Shown: positions 11,533-22,292 of the stretch, one piece after another
Position numbering within the stretch: the first letter of the stretch is position 1
Layout of the letters: every line of letters begins with the position of its first letter
Assembly: GCA_029532625.1 (NCBI GenBank)
Contig: JARFXM010000006.1
Location: 1,860,001-1,924,000, forward strand
DNA: 64,000 bases
Direction of reading: 5' to 3'
Origin: Lomentospora prolificans
Taxonomy: Eukaryota; Ascomycota; Sordariomycetes; Microascales; Microascaceae
The notes under the pieces: model-generated
Databases searched by the model: none
Seen by the model: the letters and a program-made list of their open reading frames with translations, nothing else
What the model was told of the DNA's origin: nothing
Position numbers and translations under genes: made by a program

Positions 11533-14500
11533 CGTGTCAGAGCGCCGAAGAGAGGGCCTCAAAGGACTTGTTCGAGTCGAGAGTAAGGTGGACGGGATAT
11601 GAGATGCAGTCGAAGATGTTTTTTTCGGCGGACTCTGGGCTGAGAGCCAGATGGATTGCCAGTCGACAGCACCCCCAGAGAGACGATCCCGGTGTTGATA
11701 GGGTTTGGCAGACACTGTGGAGCTCGAGCGGAAGTTTCCAGCGAGCTGGAAAACCGGAAGGGTATCTTCTAGGCTCGATGCTTGCCTTGTTCTCGGTGAT
11801 GATTGTCCTGGAGATCGTGGTTGTGTTTGGCAATTAACCTGGGCTTCAACGTGCCTGTCGCCTGTCAATAAACCATGAATTTTCGTGCCGGCTCCAGCCA
11901 CGTCCAGAACTGGACGCGAGAGGCGCGCCCTCCAGCTCGGACCGTGCACTTGGCTGGCCACGCCACAGCTGACCACAGGCGCCACATCCATCAATAAGTC
12001 TCACGTGATCGGTGATGAAATCTCAAGTTCCAAGCTGGAGCTCGCCCAAAAAGCGAAAGCCCACCCAAGATGTCCAGTCACAACCGCCGTGGGATTCATT
12101 CACGTGATTTGATATCTAAGGCTCAGTGCCTCTGCTGAGTCATGCAAACTCGCTGATAATTATGTAAATTGGCCACGCTACTTGAACTCGCACCTCCGGT
12201 TGTCGGTGGAAGGAGGGGGAGCTTTGGTGGGGTCTCCCTCGCGAATAGTATACGAGGGGGTTGCAGGCTCTCCATTGGCACGACTAAACTTTTCGTGCTA
12301 TGCAGAAATTTCGATAATAACGTAATGCTACAATACAACCCAAGCTTTGGGCAGGATCGAGGAGTTATTATCCATTCGCTCGTTCGCAAGCAGTGGGGAA
12401 ACGCGGCATTGTGCGATGAGCTAGAACACATCGCACTTCACCTTTTAGCCTCACGAGAAGCAGCTGGTTTGTCTCATACTTGGCTCAATGTCCCCACCAA
12501 CACAACCAAGTCCGTTCTGCTTTGCTTCAACAGACATCAAGGAGGCAAAAGACATCCGGGATCAGGTAATTATGGGGATCCTGGGGTATGGGTGGCTAGG
12601 AGAAGGCACCTTGCCACAATATCTCGTGAAGTATATGTAGAGTTCGGGGACCGGCGAAATATGGATTGTCTTCTGCCGGGCATGTCGGCGCATTTCTCTA
12701 CTTCGAAGCCTTTTCGAATCGCTGGCTTTGAGATATTTTCGGGCGCTTTGTCTTGCCTTTTTTTCAACCCATCGCTTGGGATAAGGTGCCGTCTGTTGTT
12801 TTAAAACCCCCACCATCAAAGCTCCCCGCCCCATTGAGCAAGAGCAGGAAACCCCACCACAGCTGAGTAGGGATGGGGGCAACAGGCTATGCTTCATCCG
12901 TCAGTTTTACCAGGCCGTCAGTTTTGGGAACACATAAGCGCTTTGTCGGCGTGGGGCAACAGGAATGTTGAAGAGCTGGGTGCAATTTGGCTAACAGAGC
13001 TCAACGAGGATTTCCAAGCACCAAACCACATCGGAGACCGCTCCCCAACTAGTGTATCGCGGAAAACTTTTTCGTTTTCCCGCTTCCCTTCGTTATTTGC
13101 CGACAACCCTCAGGATCCAGAACCGGTACCATAGCATATCCAGTATGTTTCTCCCGTGTGCGGGCATGCCAGCGCGGATCTCTCTCCACGCAATTGTACA
13201 CCTAGCGGGAGAATTACCCGGACTTCCGTAGGTATCCAGTATGCCCGAACCCTTGCAAGACAAAGACAGGAGGGGTGGAGACTGGACGAGATTGAGGTCC
13301 AAAGGGAGGCAGTAGTAAAATATCGCAAAGCGACGTGCTCCTTGGTCGGCTGCGTTTTAGTAGAATACTACCGACTGGTCACGGACAAATAGTTACGGAA
13401 CCTCATGGTCTAACGGGAGGGGGATTGAGTCAAGGAGTGGCATGGCTTGGAACGTCGGGGGTGTGATGGCTAAGACCCAACACATCCAATGGGAGGATTC
13501 GGAGAGGAGGGGTGATACTTTTTGGAGACTGTGCAGCCAGCGTAGCAGGCCAACTGCGAGACCTCCCCAGACCCAGAGCCCAGAAAAAAAAAATGTGCAA
13601 TTGCAATCGAAGCACTAAATCCATGCTCCCGTGCTCCGGGTGGTACGGGTGTCACGGAGATATCAAAAGACATTGGTATTCGCGCGGAGAAAGGGGCTGC
13701 AAGTGTTGGGGAGTAATGGGCTGTGCTTTCTGGGGGTATCAACGTGGCCTATCTCGGCAGTAGAGAGAGCGAACGAGCAGAGGATTATGATACGCGGAGA
13801 TGTGAGGTGCCCCTCAAGTTTGAGGAGTCGTTTGGGGTTCCTTGAGCTATGTAGGCGACGCGGCAACTCTTTGGGATAACTGGGCCGTCTCTGTGTCATT
13901 TAAGAATGTAGGAGTCTCGTCTGGGCGGAACACCCACATAGTCTGGTAGGGAAGAAAAGCGACGACTAAGACGGCGGTCAACGTGAGATTTTGAATGGCC
14001 TGCATCGTCCCGAGTGCCAAACTGACGTCAAACCTGTGTGGAGGGAGTAGGCTGGCCGCAAGCTCCGAGACGATGGCGGTGCAGGGCTGTTAGGTTGGGG
14101 CTCAAGTAGAAACTAAGCATAGTGCGCGCAGAGTCAAAGACCAGTAGGGAGATCAATAACCAAAGTACATCGACCCGCTGTTACAAGGAGGAGTGGGTGC
14201 GAGGATGTGTCGAAGGTGTCGAGGGAGCCACCCAGGTTTCCAAAGCAGCACATGTACGAGAGTGGTGTACTACGAGCTCTCGCACTGGCGTTCGTCCGGC
14301 GTGGTCTGGCGTGGCCTCGATCAGTGCTGTCTGTTCCATGTCCTGTCCCATGGGCAGCCCAGCCCGGCCCAGCCCAGCCCAGCACATCGCCGGTGTTGGC
14401 CAAGCATGGAAGTAGAGGGAGGTCCAAGATCATACACTATGTGCTTGGGGAAGCGCAATCTCGGAGCTCAAAAAGGCTCGCCTGAGTAAGCCCCCGCAAC

Positions 14501-14840
14501 CGGTCCGGTCAAGCAAAAGGTGACTCGAGGGGTTAAAAAAAATATCCGCTTTTAAATCCTCCTGGATGAATTGTTCCTTCTTGAACTTCTCCCCAAACCT
14601 AATCTTCCTTTTCTTCTCCAACCGTGACCTGAACGAGGTTGATCGTCTCGCCTCTTCTCCAACCGCCTCGCCTTCTTCATACTTTCTCTCCCACGAGATA
14701 GCTCTACCAACCCTCCCTCTTTCTCTCTTATCCCCCATCGTCATTGTCGCACAGTTCCTAGCTGTTATAACCTTCTGGTACTTCGACCGCACATACGCTT
14801 CGCCCCATTCAATTGCCGCATTCTCAATTAACCGTCCAAC
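11533..14840. other. 3.3-kb gene-free region between nsp1 and 6PGD
   Basis: Upstream region of both flanking genes. The longest ORF (12169-12804, +) has no recognisable domain and no homologue I know. A CAGCC tandem run lies at 14354-14384, and an A7T-rich and pyrimidine-rich 6PGD leader at about 14535-14840. No tRNA or transposon seen. Confidence 0.5.
14354..14384. repeat. CAGCC pentanucleotide tandem run
   Basis: Six near-perfect CAGCC units (one reads CGGCC), about 460-490 bp upstream of the 6PGD start codon. Related in sequence to the CCAGC/GCTGG-dense islands near 6.3 kb and 29.1 kb. Confidence 0.7.
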
Positions 14841-17008
14841 ATGTCTGGCGCTGTGTAAGTCGACAAGCCCCTTGTTCTGAATTTGGCTGTGTTGCTGCTG
14901 TTGTGACGACGATTTCGACGAGACCAAAAAAAATTACCCCGCCAGCCATCCTCCTCTACTCCACCCCCGCCCTGCCTTGAGGTCCTCCCCCCTAGATGCT
15001 GTGGCGAATCCCCCTGTACCTTCCCAGACTACCCCCCCTCCGACTCCTGTATCCTTTATTTTGGTTCAGTTCGACCTGTCCATGGCAGCGCATAGTCGTT
15101 TTGGGGTGGATTGAGGTTTAGAATCGAGGTCTTGCCCTCTTGTCTAACTTCGGATCCCTAATCATGCTATCCCCGGTCCTAGAGCTCGTCTTGCCAGCTT
15201 GAACTATCAAGTGGGCGGTCGGGCGAGGCAATCCACCTCCGAAGCACTGAACACCGAATCAACTAATAGATCCGTCAATGCTGACTCTTTGGAAAGTGCT
15301 GATCTCGGCCTCATCGGCCTTGCCGTTATGTAAGTTCTCTTTCCCTCTCTGTTCGCAACCCGTTTGCGGTTGTCCATCCCTTGGACACCGTTTGTTGCCC
15401 ATAGACTACAAGACTTACGAGCACTAACATGCGATATGCAGGGGCCAGAACTTGATTCTGAACATGGCTGACCACGGCTTCACCATCTGCGCCTTCAACC
15501 GAACCATCTCCAAGGTCGACCGCTTCCTCGCCAACGAGGCCAAGGGCAAACCTATTGTCGGCGCCCACTCCCCTGAGGAGTTTGTCTCCAAGCTCAAGAA
15601 GCCCCGTCGCGTCATGCTTCTCGTCCAGGCCGGAAAGGCCGTCGACGACTGGATTGAGAGCCTTCTCCCTCTCCTTGAGCGCGGTGACATCATCATCGAC
15701 GGTGGCAACTCCCACTTCCCCGACTCCAACCGCAGGACGCGATATCTCTCTGCCAAGGGCATCCGTTTCGTCGGCTCTGGTGTTTCGGGTGGCGAGGAGG
15801 GTGCCCGATATGGCCCCTCTCTCATGCCCGGTGGTAACGAGGAGGCCTGGCCTTTCATCAAGGACATCTTCCAGTCCATCGCCGCCAAGAGCGACGGCGA
15901 GGCCTGCTGTGAGTGGGTCGGTGACGAGGGTGCTGGCCACTACGTCAAGATGGTCCACAACGGTATCGAGTACGGCGATATGCAGCTTATCTGCGAAGTA
16001 GGTTTCTTTTTTTTTTACCCTTATTGTTCTAGTGTCTCACATGCACTGCGCGGCCTGCGTAGCGCACGCATGCGGACCGCCAAGAATATCTACACTACAA
16101 GAAAGCTCATTGTAACTAACACCAGCCTGCAGGCCTACGATATCATGAAGCGCGGTCTCGGTATGACATCCAAGGAAATCGGTGACACCTTCGCCAAGTG
16201 GAACAAGGGTGTCCTTGACTCCTTCCTCATTGAGATTACTAGGGACATCATGTACTACAACGATGAGGATGGCACTTCTCTCGTTGAGAAGATCCTTGAC
16301 AAGGCTGGTCAGAAGGGTACTGGCAAGTGGACTTCCGTCAACGCTCTTGACCTTGGTATGCCTGTTACCCTCATTGCCGAGGCCGTTCTTGCTCGTTGTT
16401 TGTCCGGTATCAAGGAGGAGCGTACCATCGCCTCCACCAAGCTCGAGTACGTCGGTCGCGTCAACACCTTCGAGGGCAACAAGGAGCAGTTCCTCGATGA
16501 CCTGGAGCAGGCTCTCTATGCCTCCAAGATCATCTCCTATGCTCAGGGCTTCATGCTCATGCAAGAAGCGGCCAAGGAGTATGGCTGGAAGCTCAACAAG
16601 CCCTCTATCGCCCTCATGTGGCGTGGCGGTTGCATCATCCGCTCTGTCTTCCTCAAGGACATTACTGCTGCCTACCGCAAGAACCCCGACCTTCAGAACC
16701 TTCTCTTTGATGACTTCTTCAACAAGGCTATTCACAAGGCTCAGCCTGGCTGGCGAGACGTTGTAGCCAAGGCTGCCCTTCTCGGTCTCCCCACGCCTGC
16801 CTTCTCCACCGCCCTGTCATGGTTCGATGGCTACAGGACCAAGGATCTCCCCGCCAACCTACTCCAAGCCCAGCGTGACTACTTCGGTGCTCACACTTTC
16901 CGCATCAAGCCCGAGGCTGCCAGCGCCAAGTATCCCGAGGGCCAGGATATCCACGTCAACTGGACCGGCCGTGGCGGCAACGTCTCCGCCTCCACTTACC
17001 AGGCATAA
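14841..17008 (+). CDS. gnd1: 6-phosphogluconate dehydrogenase, decarboxylating
   Basis: Four coding exons: 14841-14854, 15270-15329, 15442-15997 and 16133-17008, giving 501 residues. The first coding exon is only 14 nt (Met-Ser-Gly-Ala plus two bases) and is followed by a 415-nt intron. The frame joins to give SADLGLIGLAVMGQNLILNM, the NADP-binding Rossmann fold with its GLAVMG loop. Then come FNRT (phosphate recognition), the conserved IIDGGNSHFPD, VGSGVSGGEEGARYGPS (substrate site), catalytic Lys in GHYVKMVHNGIEYGDMQLI and the C-terminal helical domain ending with KYPEGQDIHVNWTGRGG. It oxidises 6-phosphogluconate to ribulose 5-phosphate and CO2, making NADPH in the cytosolic pentose phosphate pathway. 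The protein is slightly longer than the usual ~490 because of the N terminus. It converges on eIF2-gamma. Confidence 0.97.
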
Positions 17009-17723
17009 ACGGGCTGTTTCCATCGCATTGCAGTTAATGGTATGAAAATTGAACTAGATGAAAGGGGATATTAAGCTTCTCCTTCGCTTCCCCGTCTGTT
17101 TTTCTCCCATGTCTGAAGCAAAAGAAAAAGAGAGAAAAAACGAAGAAACCAGCTCGAACGGCGAAGCAGCAGGTCTGTTTGTGTGAGTCCACTTTCGCCT
17201 CGTCTAGATGTAGGCCTTGAAAAACGAAGGGGGTTCACAACCGAAAAAAAAAGGAAGGAAAAAGACCGCCGTAAATTGCATGCCGGACCCTGGGGCGGAA
17301 ACGTTGTGCTTTTGTGTCACTCGTCGGGATTGGGTAATGTCGGCATCTTCGCTCGCGGAGTTGCGTAGAGAGGTATTTTACTAAACTGAAGCTCGTAAGA
17401 AAGGAAAGAATAAGAAAAAAAATTTCATCTCTATTTCTCTTTGGGGGTTTTGTACGAGAACCGAAGGAACTAGCAGCTTTTCCGTCTCTTTTCGTCACGA
17501 CGCTAATATTTTTCTCCATCACTCTTGTTCCCGAGATTCCCAAGAAACCCCTTTCCTGACTAAACCCTATCTTGAACCGCACCCTCGGAGAATAGGTGCC
17601 AAGGGCAGGCCGTTGCGCCGCTACTACTACATCACGATATCTTCCGCATTGCCCTGGACGTAGTCTTGGTATGCCTTCATGTTGTACTTTGGGAAAAAAA
17701 AACCGACAATACCTTTTGATAAC
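17009..17723. other. Convergent intergenic region (6PGD / eIF2-gamma)
   Basis: 3' flanks with several A-rich runs; no gene or RNA that I can support. Confidence 0.5.
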
Positions 17724-19405
17724 TTAGCTGGTGGTAGGCTCGAGGGTGACACCACTGGAAGGAAACAAGTTAGTAAATTCGATCCGACGTGTCCTTGTGG
17801 AACCCGAACGGGGAAGTAAAAAAAACTTACGCAACAATGGTAGCCCATCCGATCAACCGCCAGTGCTTCTCAATACGACGACTGAGGGCGACCTTCTCGC
17901 CAATATTGGTGCAGGCGGGGGTGGTGAGCACAAGCTTGGCGGCATCGTTCTTGTGGGCGGAGATCTTGGCACCGGTAGAAGTGGAGCCGATGTTGACCAT
18001 GATGACCTCGTTTTTGGAGAGCTTGGCGACCTTTGCCTGCTTACCGTCGGCGGTTCGGACACCGAGGAGACGGCGGAGGAGGTAGAAGTTGATCTCGATT
18101 TCACTGTAGATCTCCGGGAGACGTCCCTTGAGACCCAAGACGTGGCCGACTAGACGATCTGCTCGGCAGAGAGTAGGATCAATGCGGGTACCGACACCAA
18201 TCAGACCACCAGGAACGGCGTACTTTAGATCGTTGGCCTCAGAGTTGAGAGAGACAATGCGGCTGAAAATGGGCTTGCACTGAAGAGCGCCCTTATCGTC
18301 ACGGGTAACGATACCCGGTCGAATCTCGACCTCATCACCGAGCTTGAGCACGCCGTGAAGGATACTGCCACCAGCAACACCACCCTTGAGCTCGTGGATC
18401 TCGGCACCGGGCTTGTTGACGTCGAATGATCGAATGACGATCATGTAAGGGTCCAAGGTGAAGTCTCGGGGGGGGATGGGGATGGTGTTGACGATGGAGT
18501 CGAGGACGGAGTCGATGTTGAACTTGAGCTGGGCAGAGATGGGGATAATAGGAGACTTTCCAGCGACAGTACCCCGAATGAACTTCAGGATGGACTGGTA
18601 ATGCTGCTCGGCAGCCTCTTGACGCATGAGATCCACCTTGTTTTGCAAGATAATGATCTTGTCTAGTTTCATGATCTCAATAGCCGCCAAATGCTCGGAA
18701 GTTTGAGGCTGAGGGCAGGATTCATTTCCTGCAATGAGGAGAAGGGCGGCGTCCATCACCGCAGCACCTGACAACATGGTGCTCATCAGAATATCGTGAC
18801 CGGGGCAGTCGACGAATCTATGCCGTTCCGTTAGCTTGAGGGAAAATGCGGAAAATGCACGAGAGAGCGAAGACAGCTCTTAGCATCACTTACGACACAT
18901 GGCGCAACAATCTGTAAGTGCCTCCACATCCTTCCCGCTCACAAGGAGGGTCGACCTCCTTGTCGCTCTTGTAGCTCCTATAACATGTAGGTCTGGGGCA
19001 AGCCTTGTTGTCGCACTGGTAAATCTTGGCATTGGCATAACCAAGCTTGATGGTAATGTTACGGATCAACTCGTTCTTGAAACGGACAGTCTGGACACCG
19101 GAGATGGCTTTGACGACGGTGGACTTTCCGTGAGCGACGTGACCGATGGTACCGATGTTTATGGTCGCTTGCCTGGCGATAATCTCTGGGGTCAAGGGAT
19201 TGAGGGTGCCAACATCGAGGTCCTTGGGATCCGTCTGAGGGGGCAGAGGCGGCCTCTGAATGGTGGGGTCGGTAGACGTCATGGGGTTAGAGGACTTCTT
19301 GAGGGCGGGCTTGAGAGGCTGCTCAGAGGCTCCGGTATCGTCGACGGATTCGGAGTCGGAATCCGACTCCACGTCGGGATCATACTTGTCGCCGTTTGCC
19401 GACAT
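17724..19405 (-). CDS. gcd11: Translation initiation factor eIF2 subunit gamma
   Basis: Three exons on the minus strand: 18894-19405, 17831-18817 and 17724-17754, giving 509 residues. An acidic, Ser/Asp-rich N-terminal extension (about 75 residues) precedes the GTPase domain. Its motifs are G1 GHVAHGKS (residues 88-95), G3 DCPGHD (just after the first intron), G4 NKVD and G5 SAQ. A zinc-ribbon insertion has cysteines in CDNKACPRPTC and CEREGC. Domains II and III follow (PGGLIGVGTRIDP, AKLVLTTPACT). The last exon encodes only about ten residues and ends EPTTS. With alpha and beta subunits it delivers Met-tRNAi to the 40S ribosome as the GTP-bound ternary complex. Length and all motifs match the family. 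Confidence 0.97.
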
Positions 19406-20165
19406 TGTGACTCTTTCGCGATGGATGGCGGGGCAATTTTTTGTATTATGAGGGCTTCGTGGGCTTCAGGCTCTGCCGTGCGAAGAATGTTAATAAATGT
19501 AACTCAGCAAGGTGGAGTGGGTTGAAATCCTGCACAGGGTACGAGATGAAATTCCAAACTAACCTTAAGTCACAGAAGAGGGCGTGGTTTTATTCGGGTG
19601 AGGGTGGAATGGTAGAATCTGGGGTCGTGAACTGGATGAGTCTTCCTATCAACCATTCCTAGTGGCGATGAACGTGGGGCACCAAAACTTCTTTCCCTCA
19701 CAGTTGCTGATGGCACGTGACTGGACCGCTGCACCAGCTGCACCAGCTTTGAAACATCCATGAACTCAACCCCAAATGGCCCTGGTAGTAAGAGTGATGT
19801 GTTTCCTTGATCTGCTTTCACATTCTGCATCCTGCTCTCCTTCTTTTTTCCCCTTGCCAGTTAATTGGCGGTATATATACCCTGTCTTCCCGACTGTCCT
19901 CAGGGACCAATGTTCGTCGCAATGTCAAGGGGGTACTTGGATTCAGCACCGAAGGTCGTGAAACGAAGATCGTTAGATTCATAAATCATAGTATTAGTCC
20001 CATCTTATATATGTGCAGCAGTAGCAAGAATGAACCGTGCCTTGTCCAGAGCCATGTAAAAAAACCAAAACTCCAGATTGCTGGTCGTCCCACCCATCGT
20101 CACTAAACATGTATGCTTTTCGAGGGTCATAAAACGCTGTACCCAAACTTTCTAACGCCAGCTCC
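19406..20165. other. Spacer between eIF2-gamma promoter and laa2 3' end
   Basis: Both flanking genes are on the minus strand, so this holds the eIF2-gamma promoter and the laa2 3' UTR. No further gene seen. Confidence 0.5.
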
Positions 20166-21857
20166 CTATTTCCTAACTTTTCTAGCATGCTTGACCAAGT
20201 TTTCTATTACTCCTTCGAATGTTTCTCTGTCGCTAATTTTTTCGTCTGTTCGTTTCTGCCAGTACTCCAATGCCTCTTTGGCCTTAATTTCGAGCTGCGT
20301 CAACCTCTCGACGTGAGACTTGAGCTCACTGTCCGTCATGCCACCCAAGGCTTCGTCAGTAGTCGTACATAGTTGTTTTGCCGTTACTAAGTTGATATCC
20401 GGTTCGGAAGGTGGACCCTTGCGCCTTTGAGATGTGGTAGGCTTTCCCTGAGAATCGACAGACGTGGACGATGCGTTATTTCCACTCTGCTTTAAACGGT
20501 TCACGGACCGCGACTCTGTAGATGTCCGAGGGGATGCTGAGGAGCCAGGGTGGAGAGTAAGAGACGGCAATACCAGCTTCTTTTGTTTAGATGCTGGAAG
20601 AATCTCATCGAGGTCAACGGGTACGCCCAAGGAAACTAGGAATAACCTCCGAATACGTGACCGAATCCAGTCCGGCGGAGATAACGGGGGAGGAGCGACC
20701 AGCTGCGACCATAGTGACGCGCTCCTAGCGGTTAGGAAGACAGGCTGACTTTTTGATGCGGGAGGGAAACGAAGAGTATCGTCATCCTCTGGAGGGAAAA
20801 GGAGATGTATATAGAGGTCGAGTGCCTCAGTAATTTCGTCAGGCTCTAATCCCTCAAAATCCGGAACGGACTAGAGAAGCGTACGCTGTTAGCAGAGTAG
20901 ATCGTCACGCTGAGGCAAAGAACGCTCACAAATGGTAACGTAGCCGCAGGCGGCGCGGCCACGGCGGGTGCAACGGGCCCTGGCGAGGGTACTGGCTCCG
21001 CTTGTTGGAAGCCATCTTCAAAATCGTCAAAGTCGGCACCTTCATCACCCTCCTCGAAGTCGTCAAAGTCATCCCCAAAATCGTCACCCTCGTTGTCATC
21101 GTTATCCTTTATCTCCGGGCCTTGTTCCTCATCTGAGAAACTCTGATCGCTTATTGATTGCGAAAATACATCCCTTGCGGGCTCAGACGAACTAGACGGG
21201 TTTAGATTTGGTGATGGTATTGACGTGTCTACCAAGAACAAAATGACGTTAATGAAAGCGCTCCGAGCCAGGCTCACGACACATCAGTGGGTTGCTCTAC
21301 GACCGTACCAGATTTATTGCTACTAGCATCAACGCCAGAGGCCGAATCTTCTGCTGCTTCATCGGACTCCAGGACCACGTCAGGGGTAGCATCTGCTTTC
21401 TTGTCTTCCCGTAGCCTTTCCTCAAACTCCGGAGAGTGGGGGCCGATTGTACCAGCCGACTCAATTACGACCGTTTTTGGAACATCTAGAGCTGTAGAGT
21501 CTGAAGACGACCTTTCAGCGGGAGATAGGTCTGAAAGCTCCTCTGGAATGACTGCAATCTCATCAGGTCGGGCATCGCCCTCTCGTTTGCGGTAGGCCTC
21601 AGTTCCAGGAGTTTCGCCATAGGCAGGTTCGGTCGTCACCTTCTCAACTCGGGTTTTGGGGATAGGTGAGCTGGGGACTGGGCTGGCCGGAGCAGATTTC
21701 GCGTCGGAGAAGTGATCTTCCGAGTCGGAAGTTTCTATAAAGTAACATTAGAGTCAGGTTATTACCTGTGGAGCGTATTTATCCTACCTAGGTCATGGGC
21801 ACCGGGGTCGGCATCGTCCGTCTTTCTAGGTGGAGCTAGGGTGTCTGGAGCAGCCAT
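20166..21857 (-). CDS. laa2: Laa2-type AP-1 accessory protein (DUF5102 family)
   Basis: Four exons: 21788-21857, 21309-21734, 20930-21228 and 20166-20870, giving 499 residues. The N-terminal half is disordered and Ser/Glu-rich. Residues about 207-238 form a strongly acidic patch with DDFGDDFDDF and DFDDF elements, resembling ligands of the AP-1 gamma ear. The C-terminal half carries the conserved fungal block beginning PDFEGLEPDEITEALDLY, then LAPPPLSPPDWIRSRIRRL-like and VPVDLDEILPASKQKKLVLP, and a C-terminal coiled coil (ELKSHVERLTQLEIKAKEAL). In yeast, Laa2 links Laa1 to AP-1 at the trans-Golgi and endosomes. The exon 2/3 join is inferred: the strong gtgagc donor at 21277 breaks the frame, while a gtacgg donor at 21308 keeps it. 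Confidence 0.72.
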
Positions 21858-22200
21858 GGTATATCAAGGGGGTAATGACGATATTAAAGAAGAGTGTAAA
21901 GTTCAGTGGATCAGTTGGCACTGCGGCCGAATTCACACTCTTTAGCGAGCTTTCATTCCTTGGCTCGCACAAATAGCAAGCAGATTCGAGAGTCTTGGGA
22001 TAAAGGACTCTGGCTGTGAGCAAGCCGGTTACGATGACCTCCTAATCTTGAGGCAGGTTTCCAGAGCCACAACAGACATGATGCTGTATCGTTCGCTGGT
22101 GCGGGCGAATGCGGGTAGATCTCGGTAAAATACGTTGACGCTACCCCGCTCAATTGTAATATGCATAAGTATGTTAATAGTGCAGCCGAATCGCATCTAA
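21858..22200. other. Upstream region of laa2, before the tRNA
   Basis: About 340 bp holding the laa2 promoter and the 5' flank of the tRNA gene. No other feature seen. Confidence 0.5.
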
Positions 22201-22285
22201 GGACAGATAGCTCAGTGGTAGAGCGGAAGATTGCAGTCACACTGCGAATATCTTTAGGTCGCGTGTTCGATCCACGCTCGGTCCT
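22201..22285 (+). tRNA. tRNA-Cys: tRNA-Cys (anticodon GCA) with a 13-nt intron
   Basis: Cloverleaf read by hand. Acceptor GGACAGA (22201-22207) pairs with TCGGTCC (22278-22284) except one A-G mismatch at pair 5-68. The D arm is GCTC/GAGC with loop AGTGGTA. The anticodon stem is GAAGA/TCTTT. The anticodon loop has T32 T33 GCA(34-36) G37, then a 13-nt intron (22237-22249), then A38. The T arm is GCGTG-TTCGATC-CACGC and the discriminator is T73. GCA anticodon, G37 and U73 are all typical of tRNA-Cys. A box (tagctcagtgg) and B box (gttcgatcc) are intact. Confidence 0.88.
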
Positions 22286-22287
22286 GA

Positions 22288-22292
22288 TTTTT
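22288..22292 (+). terminator. RNA polymerase III terminator of tRNA-Cys
   Basis: A run of five T starts three bases after the tRNA 3' end, with further T-runs within 20 bp. Confidence 0.7.

Noticed and set aside
11533..11994. N-terminal extension of the Nsp1 frame to 834 residues
   Set aside because: The extra part has no FG repeats or similarity to Nsp1, and the MTFNFG start fits the family.
12169..12804. 211-codon ORF on the + strand in the nsp1/6PGD spacer
   Set aside because: No domain, signal peptide or compositional bias; a sequence rich in rare combinations with no recognisable family. Length is compatible with chance in a 3.3-kb spacer.
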